NCBI GenBank assembly: GCA_965197555.1
Contig: OZ240213.1
Coordinates: 2,418,001 to 2,482,000, forward strand
From: G965197555 sp965197555
GTDB lineage: Bacteria; Chloroflexota; Dehalococcoidia; Lucifugimonadales; UBA3495
Direction of reading: 5' to 3'
DNA: 64,000 nt
Below the pieces are notes generated by a model. The model had not been told where the DNA came from. It searched no databases and saw only the letters and a program-made list of their open reading frames with translations. Both the position numbers and the translations under genes were made by a program. Below are positions 25,939-34,671 of the stretch, piece after piece. Numbering within the stretch: position 1 is the stretch's first letter; each line of letters opens with the position of its first letter.

Positions 25939-26823
25939 TTGTCGATACCCGAATTGGTACCACCTAAGTTTATATCCCTAAAGGGCCACCCGACCCTTGA
26001 CGAGCGTTGGTTACATCAACGGTTGCAGGACGATCCTTCGTTGCTCGGGTTGGGAGATCTACAAGCCATCGAATCGGAGCGGAGGCAGCCGAGGGGCGGG
26101 CGACTTGACCTACTATTACGAGACCCGGAAATCCTCGCCCGCTACGAAGTAGAGATCCAACTCGGAGCCACAGACGAGACCCACCTTGTACGAACCATCG
26201 AGTACTGGGACATAGAACGCCGCCGCTATCCTCAGTACGAACATACGGCGGTAATTGTCGCCGAGGACATCACCAGCCGGTTCCTCAATGTGATTTCTCT
26301 ATTCAACGGGTTTATTCCGTTGATTGCCATACAGTTGAAGGGCGTTGAAGTGAGCGGGGTATTTACCTTGATTGCTACCAGAGTCCTTGACGTAACGCCT
26401 TTGGGCACTGACGAAGAGGACGAGGGTGAGGTCTTCGATAGAGCTTCTTGGGAGCGCAAATCATCAGTGGCAACCCTATCTCTCGTTGACCGCTTGGTCG
26501 AGATGATTCGCATCGTGGTCCCTCGGATAGGGCCAAAGTTCAACAAGCATTACATCGGTCTCGCCATGCCCGGCAGCACCGCGCAGAACTTCGTCACCTT
26601 TGTACCTCGCAAAGCACACTTAATCGTGCAATTCCGCATTGCACAAGATGACGAGTTGTCCTTACGGCTGAGCGAGAGCGATCTCAACCTTCTCGCCTAC
26701 GATAAGCAATGGAGATACTACCGCATCGGGGTTAAACAGTCTGACTTGGAGGACAAGGAACGATGCGACACCATTGGCGAGCTTATCGGTATGGCGCATG
26801 CCGCATATCCCAGCAAAGGGTAG
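25939..26823 (+). CDS. PD-(D/E)XK nuclease-like protein
   Basis: 294 residues, TTG start. The nuclease-like core is GGRLDLLLRDPE (near residues 53-64), then ARYEVEIQLGATDETHLVRT, a D...E-x-E pattern of restriction-endonuclease-fold proteins; IEYWDIERRRYPQYEHTAVI and VAEDITSRFLNVISLFNGFI follow. I recognise this as a conserved hypothetical family related in fold to NucS/DUF91-like nucleases. It lies 120 bases beyond the insertion sequence in AT-richer DNA, suggesting separate acquisition. The substrate is unknown. Confidence 0.65.
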   Translation: MSIPELVPPKFISLKGHPTLDERWLHQRLQDDPSLLGLGDLQAIESERRQPRGGRLDLLLRDPEILARYEVEIQLGATDETHLVRTIEYWDIERRRYPQYEHTAVIVAEDITSRFLNVISLFNGFIPLIAIQLKGVEVSGVFTLIATRVLDVTPLGTDEEDEGEVFDRASWERKSSVATLSLVDRLVEMIRIVVPRIGPKFNKHYIGLAMPGSTAQNFVTFVPRKAHLIVQFRIAQDDELSLRLSESDLNLLAYDKQWRYYRIGVKQSDLEDKERCDTIGELIGMAHAAYPSKG

Positions 26824-26958
26824 ATGATGTTGCCCCTGTAGTCATACGGAGTTGGGCTGGGGGGCTTTGCGCAATAAATGATTTTTGATTCCCCATTTAT
26901 TGTGGAAACTTTCTTTTTTTGTTGGTATGAATCTCCCGGCTACCGCAGGGTCTTTCGA

Positions 26959-27186
26959 TTATTGGAGATGTGCACCGACTCGGGTGAGGGAATGGGAAGG
27001 TTTCGCAGCGTGGCGGCGGAGGGCGGCTGCGATGTTTGGTTCGCCGGTCAATCTGAGGAGTCTGATGGTGAGGTTGCGCAGCCCGGCCATAATCTGAGGT
27101 GCGGCGCCGGTTCTTACCTGAGAGCGGTCTTCATCCAGGGTCACATCCCTTACCCAGTGGACCCGGTTTTCGATACCCAATGACGC
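26959..27186 (-). pseudogene. ISAs1-type transposase, C-terminal remnant
   Basis: The minus strand encodes LGIENRVHWVRDVTLDEDRS, then QVRTGAAPQIMAGLRNLTIR and NIAAALRRHAAKP. The W-IEN--HW-RD-TF-ED signature identifies ISAs1-family transposases. Only the last 75 or so residues remain. Its 5' boundary falls inside the lipoprotein gene at 27150-27413. Confidence 0.75.
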
Positions 27187-27413
27187 ATCCCGGCGTCCAT
27201 GCGCGGAACCAAGTCCGGGATGACCCGGACGTACCCCCAGGTAACCCTCTTCCCGCCGCCTCCACTGATGGCAGGGGCTCCATCTACCGTAACCCATCCG
27301 TCGCCGACCTCCAGTCTATAGCTCTCCGGGGCCGACGCCGGCGTGATGCCTCCGCAGGCAGCCAGGACGAACAGTATCATGGCCAGTTGCCCGAAGAGGA
27401 AGACATATCTCAT
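27150..27413 (-). pseudogene. Lipoprotein gene truncated by a transposase remnant
   Basis: The ATG at 27413 follows a strong GGAGGTGCTCAA site. The protein opens MRYVFLFGQLAMILFVLAAC, a signal with lipobox, and continues GDGWVTVDGAPAISGGGGKR and VTWGYVRVIPDLVP. At about 27190 the sequence changes into transposase DNA and the frame soon stops, so the original C-terminus is lost. Confidence 0.6.
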
Positions 27414-27528
27414 TTGAGCACCTCCAGGGCCTGCCTGTACACGGACCCAACCAAAACGGGCTGGGGACAAGGCGATGCCCCATAATGGCCCCACAAGCTA
27501 CCAGTCCCAGCCAACTCACGAGGACCGC

Positions 27529-27871
27529 CATGACCAGCAAAGCGATTCAACAGACGACGGACGCCGGGACAACCGAGACATTCCCAGACTATCCTCCCAG
27601 GTGCGACATGCAGAACTCCCTATACCTCGACGGCCAAGCCCACCAGGCAAGCCTGCACCGGCACCTCAGCGGCAACGGCGCCCTCATTGTTCTGAGCGAG
27701 ATACCCGTCAACTGGACTCCCGGCCAACAAGAAGGCCACCGCATACCCGACCTGCTGGTGGCCTTCGACGTGGACCGGGCGCTCGCCATCGAGCACAACG
27801 GCTACTCCATACGGGACCAAGGGAAGCCGTCGAACCTGGTGTTGGAAATAGCGTCCGAAGTCCGTCCATGA
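27529..27871 (+). pseudogene. Uma2/DUF820 endonuclease-like, truncated
   Basis: The sequence reads LIVLSEIPVNWTPGQQEGHR, then IPDLLVAFDVDRALAIEHNG and YSIRDQGKPSNLVLEIAS, the first half of Uma2 family proteins (restriction-endonuclease fold, with PDLLV and LEIAS carrying active-site D and E). The family continues with STG..D and a helical C-terminus; here the frame stops at 27869-27871, so about half is missing. Confidence 0.65.
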
Positions 27872-28095
27872 GACCTCCGTTGGCCCTCATAGCCCTGCCC
27901 CACTCCGCCTAGGGAACCGGGGAGAGGGCTTTTGAGCGCGAGGTGGATGCTGCCCTTGGTATGACTCCAGCGTAGCACGCAGTTGCCAGTGGAATAAGGC
28001 TGCTCTTCCATTCCGGCGGCTCGATTCCGAGGGCTGGTACAATTACTACGGAGAGGGCAGGGGCACGCAATTTTGACCAAAGGGGAAGCTCAGTT

Positions 28096-28590
28096 TTGAC
28101 ATTCTGGCGCAAAATATTGTCGGGCATCGGCGGTATTACCGCCGCCGTAACCCTGGCCAACGAACTCTACTGGCCCTACAACAAGGAGGTGGCCCAGTTT
28201 ATCTGAGACTACATTGCTGACCCGGCGATAATCATAGTCATCGCCCTCAACGTGCTGGTCAACGTGCGTGATTCCCTGCGAACCCGCAGCCAGGCCGGCA
28301 GTCACCTAGCCCAATGGCCCCGGGACGTGGTAACCGCCCTGGTGGCCATCGTGGGGGTCCGCTTTCTGATGCAGTATGCCGACAAGATTGCCCCCGGCCA
28401 CGAAGCCACATCCGGGTTGTGGGGCCACCTGACTGCCCTGGCCATCGTCATTCTCGTCTTTGAAGCCATCTCCCTGTGGCGGTCTGCCGGCCGAGCGGGC
28501 CAGGGCAGTCCGGGGCGGCCAGATTGCTCCGCCGGTGCGGGGAAAGAGACGGTAATAGCCGGCAATGACCAAGACCATCTACCTGGCTAA
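28096..28590 (+). pseudogene. Membrane protein interrupted by an in-frame TGA
   Basis: From TTG 28096 the frame gives FWRKILSGIGGITAAVTLAN, then NKEVAQFI, a TGA at 28204-28206, and without frame change DYIADPAIIIVIALNVLVNV, VVTALVAIVGVRFLMQYADK and LTALAIVILVFEAISLW. Three hydrophobic helices result. A Trp at the stop would suit the context (TGG to TGA). A start at 28252 would give the last two helices only. The tail overlaps the next gene by 26 bases. Confidence 0.5.
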
Positions 28591-29029
28591 CCCTTACGGG
28601 TTTTCCGCCCAGCAGAAGGCAACCCTGCTGCCCCCCATCGTGACGGCGCTGGAGGAACTTGGGCTGGAAGTTTGGGAACCCTTCGTTCGGAACAACCAGG
28701 TGGACTTTCTGGAGCCGGGGTGGGCCTACCTGGTTGGCCAGAAGGACTTTCGCGACGTGGTGGATTCCGACGCAACCTTCGCGGTCGTCAACGGCGTTCC
28801 CCCTGACGAGGGCGTGATGGTGGAGCTGGGCATGGCCATTGCCCTGGGAAAACCCACCTTCCTGTTCCGGGACGATTTCCGCCGCGTTACCGACAGCGGG
28901 CAGTATCCCCTGAATCTCATGCTGTTCACCGGGCTGCCCGAAGAAGGTTGGCGGGACTTCTACTACACCTCTATTGAGGAGATAACGTCCCCGGAGAAAG
29001 CCCTGGCCCGGTGGGCCAGCCGTCCCTAA
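28565..29029 (+). CDS. Nucleoside 2-deoxyribosyltransferase-like protein
   Basis: 154 residues. It opens MTKTIYLANPYGFSAQQK, then LEVWEPFVRNNQ. The middle has FRDVVDSDATFAVVNGVPPD followed by EGVMVELGMAIALGKP, where the Glu in VELG is the family nucleophile. This fits PF05014, which cleaves the N-glycosidic bond of 2-deoxynucleosides or related nucleotides. Members also appear in nucleotide-depleting defence systems, but nothing nearby proves this here. Confidence 0.85.
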   Translation: MTKTIYLANPYGFSAQQKATLLPPIVTALEELGLEVWEPFVRNNQVDFLEPGWAYLVGQKDFRDVVDSDATFAVVNGVPPDEGVMVELGMAIALGKPTFLFRDDFRRVTDSGQYPLNLMLFTGLPEEGWRDFYYTSIEEITSPEKALARWASRP

Positions 29030-29218
29030 ACTAAAAGCCAAGGCGGAATCTACATTTGCGGGGCGACGAAGATTGGTTCAGGCGCCACAGGTGAAGCTCT
29101 TCCACCTGTAATACCCCACACCAACTATAATGCCCGGTCTTGACCAGATCCTATCGGTCTTAAATCACCAAATTGAGTTGGATTGTCGTTTTAGACGGTA
29201 GTCGGTGAAGAAACAAAA

Positions 29219-29605
29219 ATGTGTGACCACTGCCAAACCCGCAAGTCATGGAGAACGGAACTTGATGAGGATGAAGTACTCTCTTGCGAATACATAGAGG
29301 ATTTAGACGACGATGGCTGCCCGGCGCAAGCAATCGCTCTGATAACGGGGCGATATGTGGAAGACCATCTATGCAAAGACTGCATTGAAAAGGAAACCGA
29401 CCAATTGGATGAGGGGCTAGAGGACTTTCTGCGGGAGCATGGGTTTCAAAAAAGCGTAGATTATCTGCCTATAACTGAGTCACCCGGGGAATGCACTGGG
29501 CCTTCATGCAGCAATCTAGCCAGTTTCGCCAAGATGGTCATCGAGACATGGGGTTATTGTCAAGATCATATGTTGCCTGCCGGTCATGGGGTCACGGAGG
29601 TATAG
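29219..29605 (+). CDS. Cys-rich protein, unknown function
   Basis: 128 residues, acidic. Cysteines come in pairs: MCDHCQTRK, HLCKDCIEK, ECTGPSCSN and YCQDH, suggesting one or two zinc sites. A TATAAT motif lies about 90 bases upstream (29125-29130). Codon use is AT-richer than that of neighbours. No family recognised. Confidence 0.6.
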   Translation: MCDHCQTRKSWRTELDEDEVLSCEYIEDLDDDGCPAQAIALITGRYVEDHLCKDCIEKETDQLDEGLEDFLREHGFQKSVDYLPITESPGECTGPSCSNLASFAKMVIETWGYCQDHMLPAGHGVTEV

Positions 29606-29683
29606 CCTTAGTCAATCACTGGTCCGCATGGCTACCACTCTCGACTCAAGCCTCCCTGACGGTAACAGGGTATAATCCGAACC

Positions 29684-30331
29684 ATGACGACCATCAACAA
29701 CCAGGGCGATTTCCTCGAGGCGCTCCGGAACAACCCGGCTTGGCGGGAGGCCGTCCGGGCCCAGATCCTGGGCGACGAACTGCTGCAGCTCCCGGTCAAG
29801 TTCGACGCCTTCGCCCAAGAGCAGAGCAAGCGTCTCGAGAATGTTGAGAACCTCGTCCAAGAGCAGAATACACGGACCACCAACCTCGAGGAGCGTGTGG
29901 GCCGCATAGAGGGCAACACCAGCACCCTCAAAGGGGACTTCGCCAGGACCCGGACCATCCAGGACGCTCCAGGGATAGCATCCGACATGGGTCTGGATGT
30001 CGTCCGGACCCTAAGCGCCAGGGACCTGAGCGATATGGCCGGAAGCAGCCTGCCCCGGGATACCCACCGCAGCTTCAGGAACGCTGACCTAGTGATCGAA
30101 GCGACGGACGGGACCGACACCAGGTACATAGCGATGGAGATCTCATTCACGGCGGACCGCAGGGACTGTGACCGGGCCGTCCGGAACGCCGGGCTCATCA
30201 CCTCATTCACCGGGAAGCCGGTGCAGGCCGCCGTGGCCAGCGTCAGGAACGACAGGGAGGCGACGGAGGCGGTGGAGTCCGGGGCAGTGTACTGGCACCA
30301 GTTGGAAGACAGGACGCCGGATCCAGAGTGA
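29684..30331 (+). CDS. Coiled-coil plus PD-(D/E)XK-like protein, paralogue 2
   Basis: 215 residues. The N-terminus MTTINNQGDFLEALRNNPAW, then REAVRAQILGDELLQLPVKF, matches paralogue 1 at 16347. A coiled coil follows (KRLENVENLVQEQNTRTTNL). The C-terminal half has FRNADLVIEATDGTDTRYIA, then MEISFTADRRDCDRAVRN, the same D...E-x-S pattern. TATAAT at 29671-29676 lies seven bases before the ATG, again predicting a leaderless message. Role unknown. Confidence 0.7.
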   Translation: MTTINNQGDFLEALRNNPAWREAVRAQILGDELLQLPVKFDAFAQEQSKRLENVENLVQEQNTRTTNLEERVGRIEGNTSTLKGDFARTRTIQDAPGIASDMGLDVVRTLSARDLSDMAGSSLPRDTHRSFRNADLVIEATDGTDTRYIAMEISFTADRRDCDRAVRNAGLITSFTGKPVQAAVASVRNDREATEAVESGAVYWHQLEDRTPDPE

Positions 30332-30424
30332 ACCAGTTGGAAGCTGACAGACCATTCGGGGAACTCGGCCTGTTGGCGGACATGGTTACAGAGTAAGAGG
30401 TTGCGAGGAACAAGAGAAATCAAC

Positions 30425-31254
30425 ATGCCCGGACAACTGTTCACCCACTACTTCCTCACCGACGGCATAAGGGCCACCCCTGAGTGGCGGGACTCGACCC
30501 CGGCAGCAACCGCCTTTCGGGAACGGGCCGCCTGGATTTATGAGGGATTCAAGGCGTACCACGCGCCCAACGAAGCCGTCCCCGATCCGGCCCATCCTGG
30601 AGGCCCTGGGCTGGGCTGACTACCTGCCCCAGCAAGGCAGCCAGCGCAACGAGGACATCCCGGACCATCTCCTGTTTGCAGACACTGAATCAAAGGCCCG
30701 CGCCGCCGGCCGCGGCAGTTCCCAGGAACGTTACCTGGACGCCCTGCTAATCGAGGAGAGCAAGCGGTCCGGGCTTCCCCTCTACAGCCGCGACCCCGCA
30801 GACAGGGTCCAGACCAGCACACCCCGCCTCTTCTACCTCCTGTTCCGCCGCGAATCATTCACCCCGCAGCAGGGCGCTGTGGCCAGCTTCCTGGAGACCG
30901 CCCTGGCCGAGGGCAGGCGCTACGAAGAGCAGGTGGCCTAGGATCTCTCAGGGATGGTGTTCGACAGGGTCTTCCCGAGCCTGATCGAGGCTCTGGCCGA
31001 CGCTTCCGGCAGACTAACCAAGAGCCGCGAGGCGGCGCTGACCCTCCTCTACCGGCTGCTCTTCCTTCTCTACGCCGAGGACCGGGGACTCCTGCCGGTC
31101 AACGACCCGCGCTACGACGACTATGGGCTGCGAAAACGGGTCCGGGACGACGTAGCCCGCCGGATGGAGCAGGGGGACGCCTTCTCCGGCGCGGCCTCCA
31201 CCTACTACGATCACCTGATGACGCTGTGCCGGCTCGGGGAAGGACCCCGTATCA
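30425..31254 (+). pseudogene. Type IIG (Eco57I-like) restriction-modification enzyme, decayed N-terminal part
   Basis: Pieces in order: LFTHYFLTDGIRATPEWRDS and YHAPNEAV; a frameshift or deletion near 30585; then IRPILEALGWADYLPQQGSQ and RNEDIPDHLLFADTESKARA; an abrupt loss of roughly 80 residues after DRVQTSTP; RLFYLLFRRESFTPQQGAVA to RRYEEQVA; a TAG at 30939-30941; and DLSGMVFDRVFPSLIEALAD, ALTLLYRLLFLLYAEDRGLL. The order matches the N-terminal nuclease and linker region of fused adenine-methyltransferase restriction enzymes. The methyltransferase half is missing. Confidence 0.75.
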
Positions 31255-31266
31255 CAGCAGAGGTGG

Positions 31267-31452
31267 ATGATGGTTCTCGCCAGCTACTTCAGGGACAAAT
31301 TTGTGATACCCCAGCGGGAGAAATACCGCGACCAAGGTCGCGACCAAGGCCGAAAGGAGATGACCGAAAGGTGGCGGGAATGAAACCAGCGGCGCCTGGA
31401 CGCCCGGGCCAGGGGTGAGGACCTCAACGAGCCGCCTCCAGGATCCGAATAA
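31267..31452 (+). pseudogene. Short Arg/Gln-rich protein broken by in-frame TGA
   Basis: Frame from ATG 31267: SYFRDKFVIPQREKYRDQGR, then KEMTERWRE, TGA at 31381-31383, and NQRRLDARARGEDLNEPPPG to a TAA. Relatives in similar genomes typically have a Trp where the stop falls (W--WN-RR pattern, from memory). The N-terminus is joined to the restriction-enzyme remnant, so the gene itself is truncated. Confidence 0.4.
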
Positions 31453-31720
31453 ACCCCTCCTGGACCATGGCTCCATGCTGGCGGTGATCGGGAACGCCCA
31501 GAGGCGGCGGCACCGTCAGAGTGGAAGCACGGCTTGCCTCCCTTCGACGGACCCCGAAAAAGGATGGGGGATCCCCGCTCGATGAGCCGAAGGGGAGAAT
31601 TTGTCAACAGGCACAGCCCAATGATGTCAACGGTAATGTCACTTTGTTGTTAATCTGTCAACAGCAAGCGGTCTGGTGAACCACGACCACGGACAGGACT
31701 GCGATGGTGGAGGAACCAAG

Positions 31721-31945
31721 ATGGCCGGAAAGAAACGCGCCGCGATATACGCCAGCGAGCTCATCGAAGTCAGCGGAGAGCGGCCGGAGCTCGAGAAGCT
31801 CATCCAACGGGCGGGCTCGAAGCCCAGGCCGTTCGACGTTGTCATCGTCCAGAGGATGGACGTGCTAGGGTCCCCGGACGACATCCGAGACACAGTCGCC
31901 CGGCTCGGTGAGTTCGGAGTGACGGTGGAGGCGGCCCGGAAATAG
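31721..31945 (+). pseudogene. Serine recombinase (resolvase) catalytic-domain remnant
   Basis: About 75 codons: MAGKKRAAIYASELIEVSGE, then RPELEKLIQRAGSKPRPFDV and VIVQRMDVLGSPDD. The order fits the resolvase N-terminal domain (AAIYAR-S, RP-FQ-L, FDVVVV-K-DR), but the S-nucleophile loop and about 40 residues after AAIYA are missing, as is the DNA-binding end. Confidence 0.5.
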
Positions 31946-31949
31946 CCGG

Positions 31950-32245
31950 ACCAGCCGGGTTCGACGCCGGCATCGACAGCATGTCCATAAGCGGCCACAA
32001 GCTGATAGGCTCGCCTCTGCCCTGCGGAGTGGTCCTCACGAAGAGAGAGTACGTGGCAAAAATCGCCCGCTCCATCGAGGTCGTGGGCGTCATAGACACC
32101 ACCATACCCGAGTCCCGGAGCGCGATCGCTCCCCTCATCATCTGGCACGCCCTCCAGAAGCACGGGCTGGAGGGATTCGGGACATCGTGGCCGGGATGAT
32201 GGACACCGCCGAGTACGCCGTCAGCGACAGCAACGACGCCGGCAG
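31950..32245 (+). pseudogene. PLP-dependent (histidine-type) decarboxylase fragment
   Basis: The frame encodes AGFDAGIDSMSISGHKLIGS, then PLPCGVVLTKREYVAKIARS and DTTIPESRSAIAPLIIWHAL. SGHKxIGxPxPCG holds the PLP lysine of group II decarboxylases such as histidine decarboxylase. After KHGLEGF the frame shifts (near 32178) to RDIVAGMMDTAEYAVS. Both ends of the enzyme are missing. Confidence 0.65.
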
Positions 32246-32319
32246 ACCCGTCTCCAGCTCACCGTCCACGGCGGACGGGTCCAAGCCACGCCTGCCGCGA
32301 ACATGGCGTGGCCTGATGG

Positions 32320-32491
32320 TCATGGCCCGCACAAGCCAAAGACGATCAACAGGCACATGAGAAGGATTAATGCGTACCCACCGATCTCGAGTTGCGGCGA
32401 CAGTTGGGGGGAGTCGCAAGGCGGCCTTAAGGGTCAAAGCGATTATTCCGGCCACGACCACTGAGCCCAGTATGAGGATAAGACCCTGCAT
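32320..32491 (-). pseudogene. Small two-helix membrane protein, frameshifted
   Basis: The ATG at 32491 follows a ggag site and encodes MQGLILILGSVVVAGIIALT, then LKAALR. After a frameshift around 32395 the second helix appears: GGYALILLMCLLIVFGLCGP before a TGA at 32320-32322. Read together this is a protein of about 57 residues with two helices. Low confidence because it depends on the shift. Confidence 0.35.
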
Positions 32492-32718
32492 TAGGACTCC
32501 ACGAGGGCAAGAGAAATCTGAGCATGCACTACCGATCATACCTTACAGCCCTGCCACTATGAGCGATTGTACTTTCCAGTAGTAGAGCAACCCAACCGCA
32601 TCACATCACAGGCGGTATTGGTGCTTGCTGTAGGACAACCCTCGCCGCTCTCCACCACCATCTGAAACCTTATTTCGACCACCTTGCTGATACAATCCTC
32701 AACATACAGAACCACAAC

Positions 32719-33015
32719 ATCCGGGAGAAACCCATCGCATCAAGCCAGGCACAACAGACTACAAGCCCTGCTGAAGAGCCAGGAAGCCCAAAGCCAGGAT
32801 GGTGGAGCCGAAAGGTCGGCTACGAAGCTGAATGGTGGCTCGTCCTTTTCACAGGCGCTGCTGCCACCGCCTTGGCTTCTTTTCTCTATGTAGCCTCCGC
32901 TCTCGCGTTCACTCAGTGGCGACTCGATTACGGTTTCGCCTTCGCTGCCTTCGGAGTGTTGATCAACTCCTTCCCCCCTGCCATAGTATGGGCCGCTATC
33001 AAATGGACCAGGTGA
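32719..33015 (+). CDS. Small two-helix membrane protein, proline-in-helix-2 family; start uncertain
   Basis: The frame ending at TGA 33013-33015 encodes PKPGWWSRKVGYEAEWW, helix 1 LVLFTGAAATALASFLYVAS, a loop TQWRLDYG, helix 2 FAAFGVLINSFPPAIVWAAI and KWTR. No ATG, GTG or TTG stands at a natural place; an ATC at 32731 sits correctly behind gggag. A TACAAT box (32691-32696) lies upstream. Helix 2 has the shared Pro followed by a small residue. Confidence 0.5.
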   Translation: MREKPIASSQAQQTTSPAEEPGSPKPGWWSRKVGYEAEWWLVLFTGAAATALASFLYVASALAFTQWRLDYGFAFAAFGVLINSFPPAIVWAAIKWTR

Positions 33016-33054
33016 ACCATCACGTCCACCGCCCAATCAACTACTCACAGTATC

Positions 33055-33327
33055 TTGGCCAAGGCCCTGACAAACAAGATTCTCAGGCCAGCCCGCAGGC
33101 ATAGCTGGTTCTGGATCCCCATGGCAGGGGTAACCGCTATCAGCGCCATATTCAGCAGCATGTTCCTCATGGGAGGAATCATCAGCGACCGTATCAAGGG
33201 GCAGACGGAAATGGCCATAGCCCTGTTTTACACTGGCGCAGCATTCATCATCGTGCCGCCCGCAATCACCCTGGCCATCCTGAAGTCTGCAGTCCCACCA
33301 GCGAAGCCTGGCACGGACAGCGAATAG
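33055..33327 (+). CDS. Small two-helix membrane protein, proline-in-helix-2 family
   Basis: 90 residues from TTG 33055. Helix 1 is WFWIPMAGVTAISAIFSSMF, the loop ISDRIKGQTEMA, and helix 2 ALFYTGAAFIIVPPAITLAI, followed by a short polar tail. The PPA in helix 2 matches the neighbour at 32719 (FPPAIVW). Function unknown; 13 bases separate it from the next gene. Confidence 0.6.
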   Translation: MAKALTNKILRPARRHSWFWIPMAGVTAISAIFSSMFLMGGIISDRIKGQTEMAIALFYTGAAFIIVPPAITLAILKSAVPPAKPGTDSE

Positions 33328-33340
33328 AAAATGGAGCGAA

Positions 33341-33772
33341 ATGTCCACGGCTCGACAGGAGCATCAAAATGAACCGGAAACGGCGGCACATGATGCCATA
33401 GAACGCTCCGAGAGGATAGATATGGTCGACGAGCCATTAGAACGAAAGCCGAAACGCTACACTGCTCACCTCTCTTCCACAGCAGAGCCTCCAGGAACCA
33501 CCGATTTCCTCATCTCCACAACAGCTAACCACTGGCTTCCGGCGATCATCAGCTTGGTGGGCGGCCTTTTGTTCGGGGCCATGTCCGGCATGGCCTCCTG
33601 GATAAACGTTGTGGCAGACCAGAAGGGATATGCGGTGGCTTTCGCCGTCACGGGAGTTGTTTGCTCGTTCCTGCCACTCGGCCTAGTGCAACTGATCCTC
33701 CACTGGGTGGATGCCCCTCTGCGGAGAGTAGCCGAACAGGATTCCTCAACACCCAAGAGAAAGTGTGTCTGA
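33341..33772 (+). CDS. Two-helix membrane protein, proline-in-helix-2 family
   Basis: 143 residues. A charged N-terminal half (to about residue 62) precedes helix 1, WLPAIISLVGGLLFGAMSGM, the loop INVVADQKGYA, and helix 2, FAVTGVVCSFLPLGLVQLIL, then HWVDAPLRRVAEQ. A 35-bp piece encoding VDAPLRRVAEQ is repeated exactly at 35384-35418, where the rest of the gene is missing. Probably co-transcribed with the small genes on either side. Confidence 0.65.
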   Translation: MSTARQEHQNEPETAAHDAIERSERIDMVDEPLERKPKRYTAHLSSTAEPPGTTDFLISTTANHWLPAIISLVGGLLFGAMSGMASWINVVADQKGYAVAFAVTGVVCSFLPLGLVQLILHWVDAPLRRVAEQDSSTPKRKCV

Positions 33773-33778
33773 GCCTAG

Positions 33779-34243
33779 ATGGAAACCCTAGTTGCACACC
33801 TGACAGTACCCGCTCCCGCAACACCCGACGAGGACACGAGAACGGCAATACTCGGGGCGGAAGGAATGAGTCGCTTGCCGCCAACCCGGGCTCAGCAAGC
33901 ATGGGGAGGCGCCGTTCCTCCCTCCATCTTCCTGACCGCAAGGACTCAGGACTCGGCCTTGTTCCTGACAACAGACTGGGTGGTGACGGTCCGCAGCGGT
34001 AAGCTCATCGACTGCATCGCAGGAATGTTCACATTCATAGACGTGCTGGGGCAGCACTTAGGCAACCCCGTGGGGATAGAGCTATCCGACACCCACGGCC
34101 GGACCTCCAGGAGCCTGTACAATCAACTGGACCGGGAAAGAACCATCCGCAGATGGAAGGCAGCTGGGTTATGGGTTATCCCAATCCTGGCAGGGTTAGG
34201 CACCAGCGTGGCAATCGCCTGGATGACCCGGGGAGGTCAGTGA
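33779..34243 (+). CDS. C-terminally anchored membrane protein, unknown
   Basis: 154 residues: a soluble domain (AQQAWGGAVPPSIFLTARTQ, FLTTDWVVTVRSGKLIDCIA, GIELSDTHGRTSRSLYNQLD) and one C-terminal helix, GLWVIPILAGLGTSVAIAWM. Three bases separate its stop from the next start, so the pair is likely co-translated. No family recognised. Confidence 0.6.
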   Translation: METLVAHLTVPAPATPDEDTRTAILGAEGMSRLPPTRAQQAWGGAVPPSIFLTARTQDSALFLTTDWVVTVRSGKLIDCIAGMFTFIDVLGQHLGNPVGIELSDTHGRTSRSLYNQLDRERTIRRWKAAGLWVIPILAGLGTSVAIAWMTRGGQ

Positions 34244-34246
34244 GTC

Positions 34247-34630
34247 ATGGCACGAGTATCAGAGAACACCATAGCCAGCCGGATAGTGGAGATAGCCCAA
34301 TCCCTCGGCTACGTCGCCATCATGGAGCCGGACGGGGAACCATTCCGGCTTTTCGGCTGGTTCAGGGGAAGGAAATTCCGGCCGGACATCCGCGTGAACA
34401 GTGGAAACCGGTCGGCAATAGTCGTCGTCAAGTCCCGGCCTGTCATGGTCTACGACGTGTTCCTTACGGACCAGGTCAGGGGAGAGAGAGGCACTGAGGC
34501 TCTCATCTGTTTTCCCGACGCGCTTTCCGGGCAAATCCGGGAGAGCGCCCGGGAATATGCGGAAGAACTGGACGTCTGCCTTTGCCCCCTGTCGGACGCC
34601 GGACAAGAACTCCGAGCCTTGCTCGGGTAA
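34247..34630 (+). CDS. Restriction-endonuclease-fold-like small protein
   Basis: 127 residues: an N-terminal helix IASRIVEIAQSLGYVAIMEP, then FRPDIRVNSGNRSAIVVVKS, LICFPDALSGQI and LDVCLCPLSD. The helix, RPDI and strand order resembles minimal PD-(D/E)XK proteins, but the E-x-K strand reads VVVKS, lacking the acidic residue. It may be an inactive nuclease fold. Three bases downstream of the membrane-anchored protein, so the two may work together. Confidence 0.5.
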   Translation: MARVSENTIASRIVEIAQSLGYVAIMEPDGEPFRLFGWFRGRKFRPDIRVNSGNRSAIVVVKSRPVMVYDVFLTDQVRGERGTEALICFPDALSGQIRESAREYAEELDVCLCPLSDAGQELRALLG

Positions 34631-34671
34631 CTGGGAACACAGGATTAGTAGGTGCCTTTGCTCCGAATGGA

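Noticed and set aside
28204..31383. Recoding of TGA as tryptophan
   Set aside because: Two suspect TGA codons sit at possible Trp sites, but many intact genes end properly at TGA, including tight overlaps (for example 8181 and 22727), and TAG interruptions occur too. Pseudogene decay explains both.
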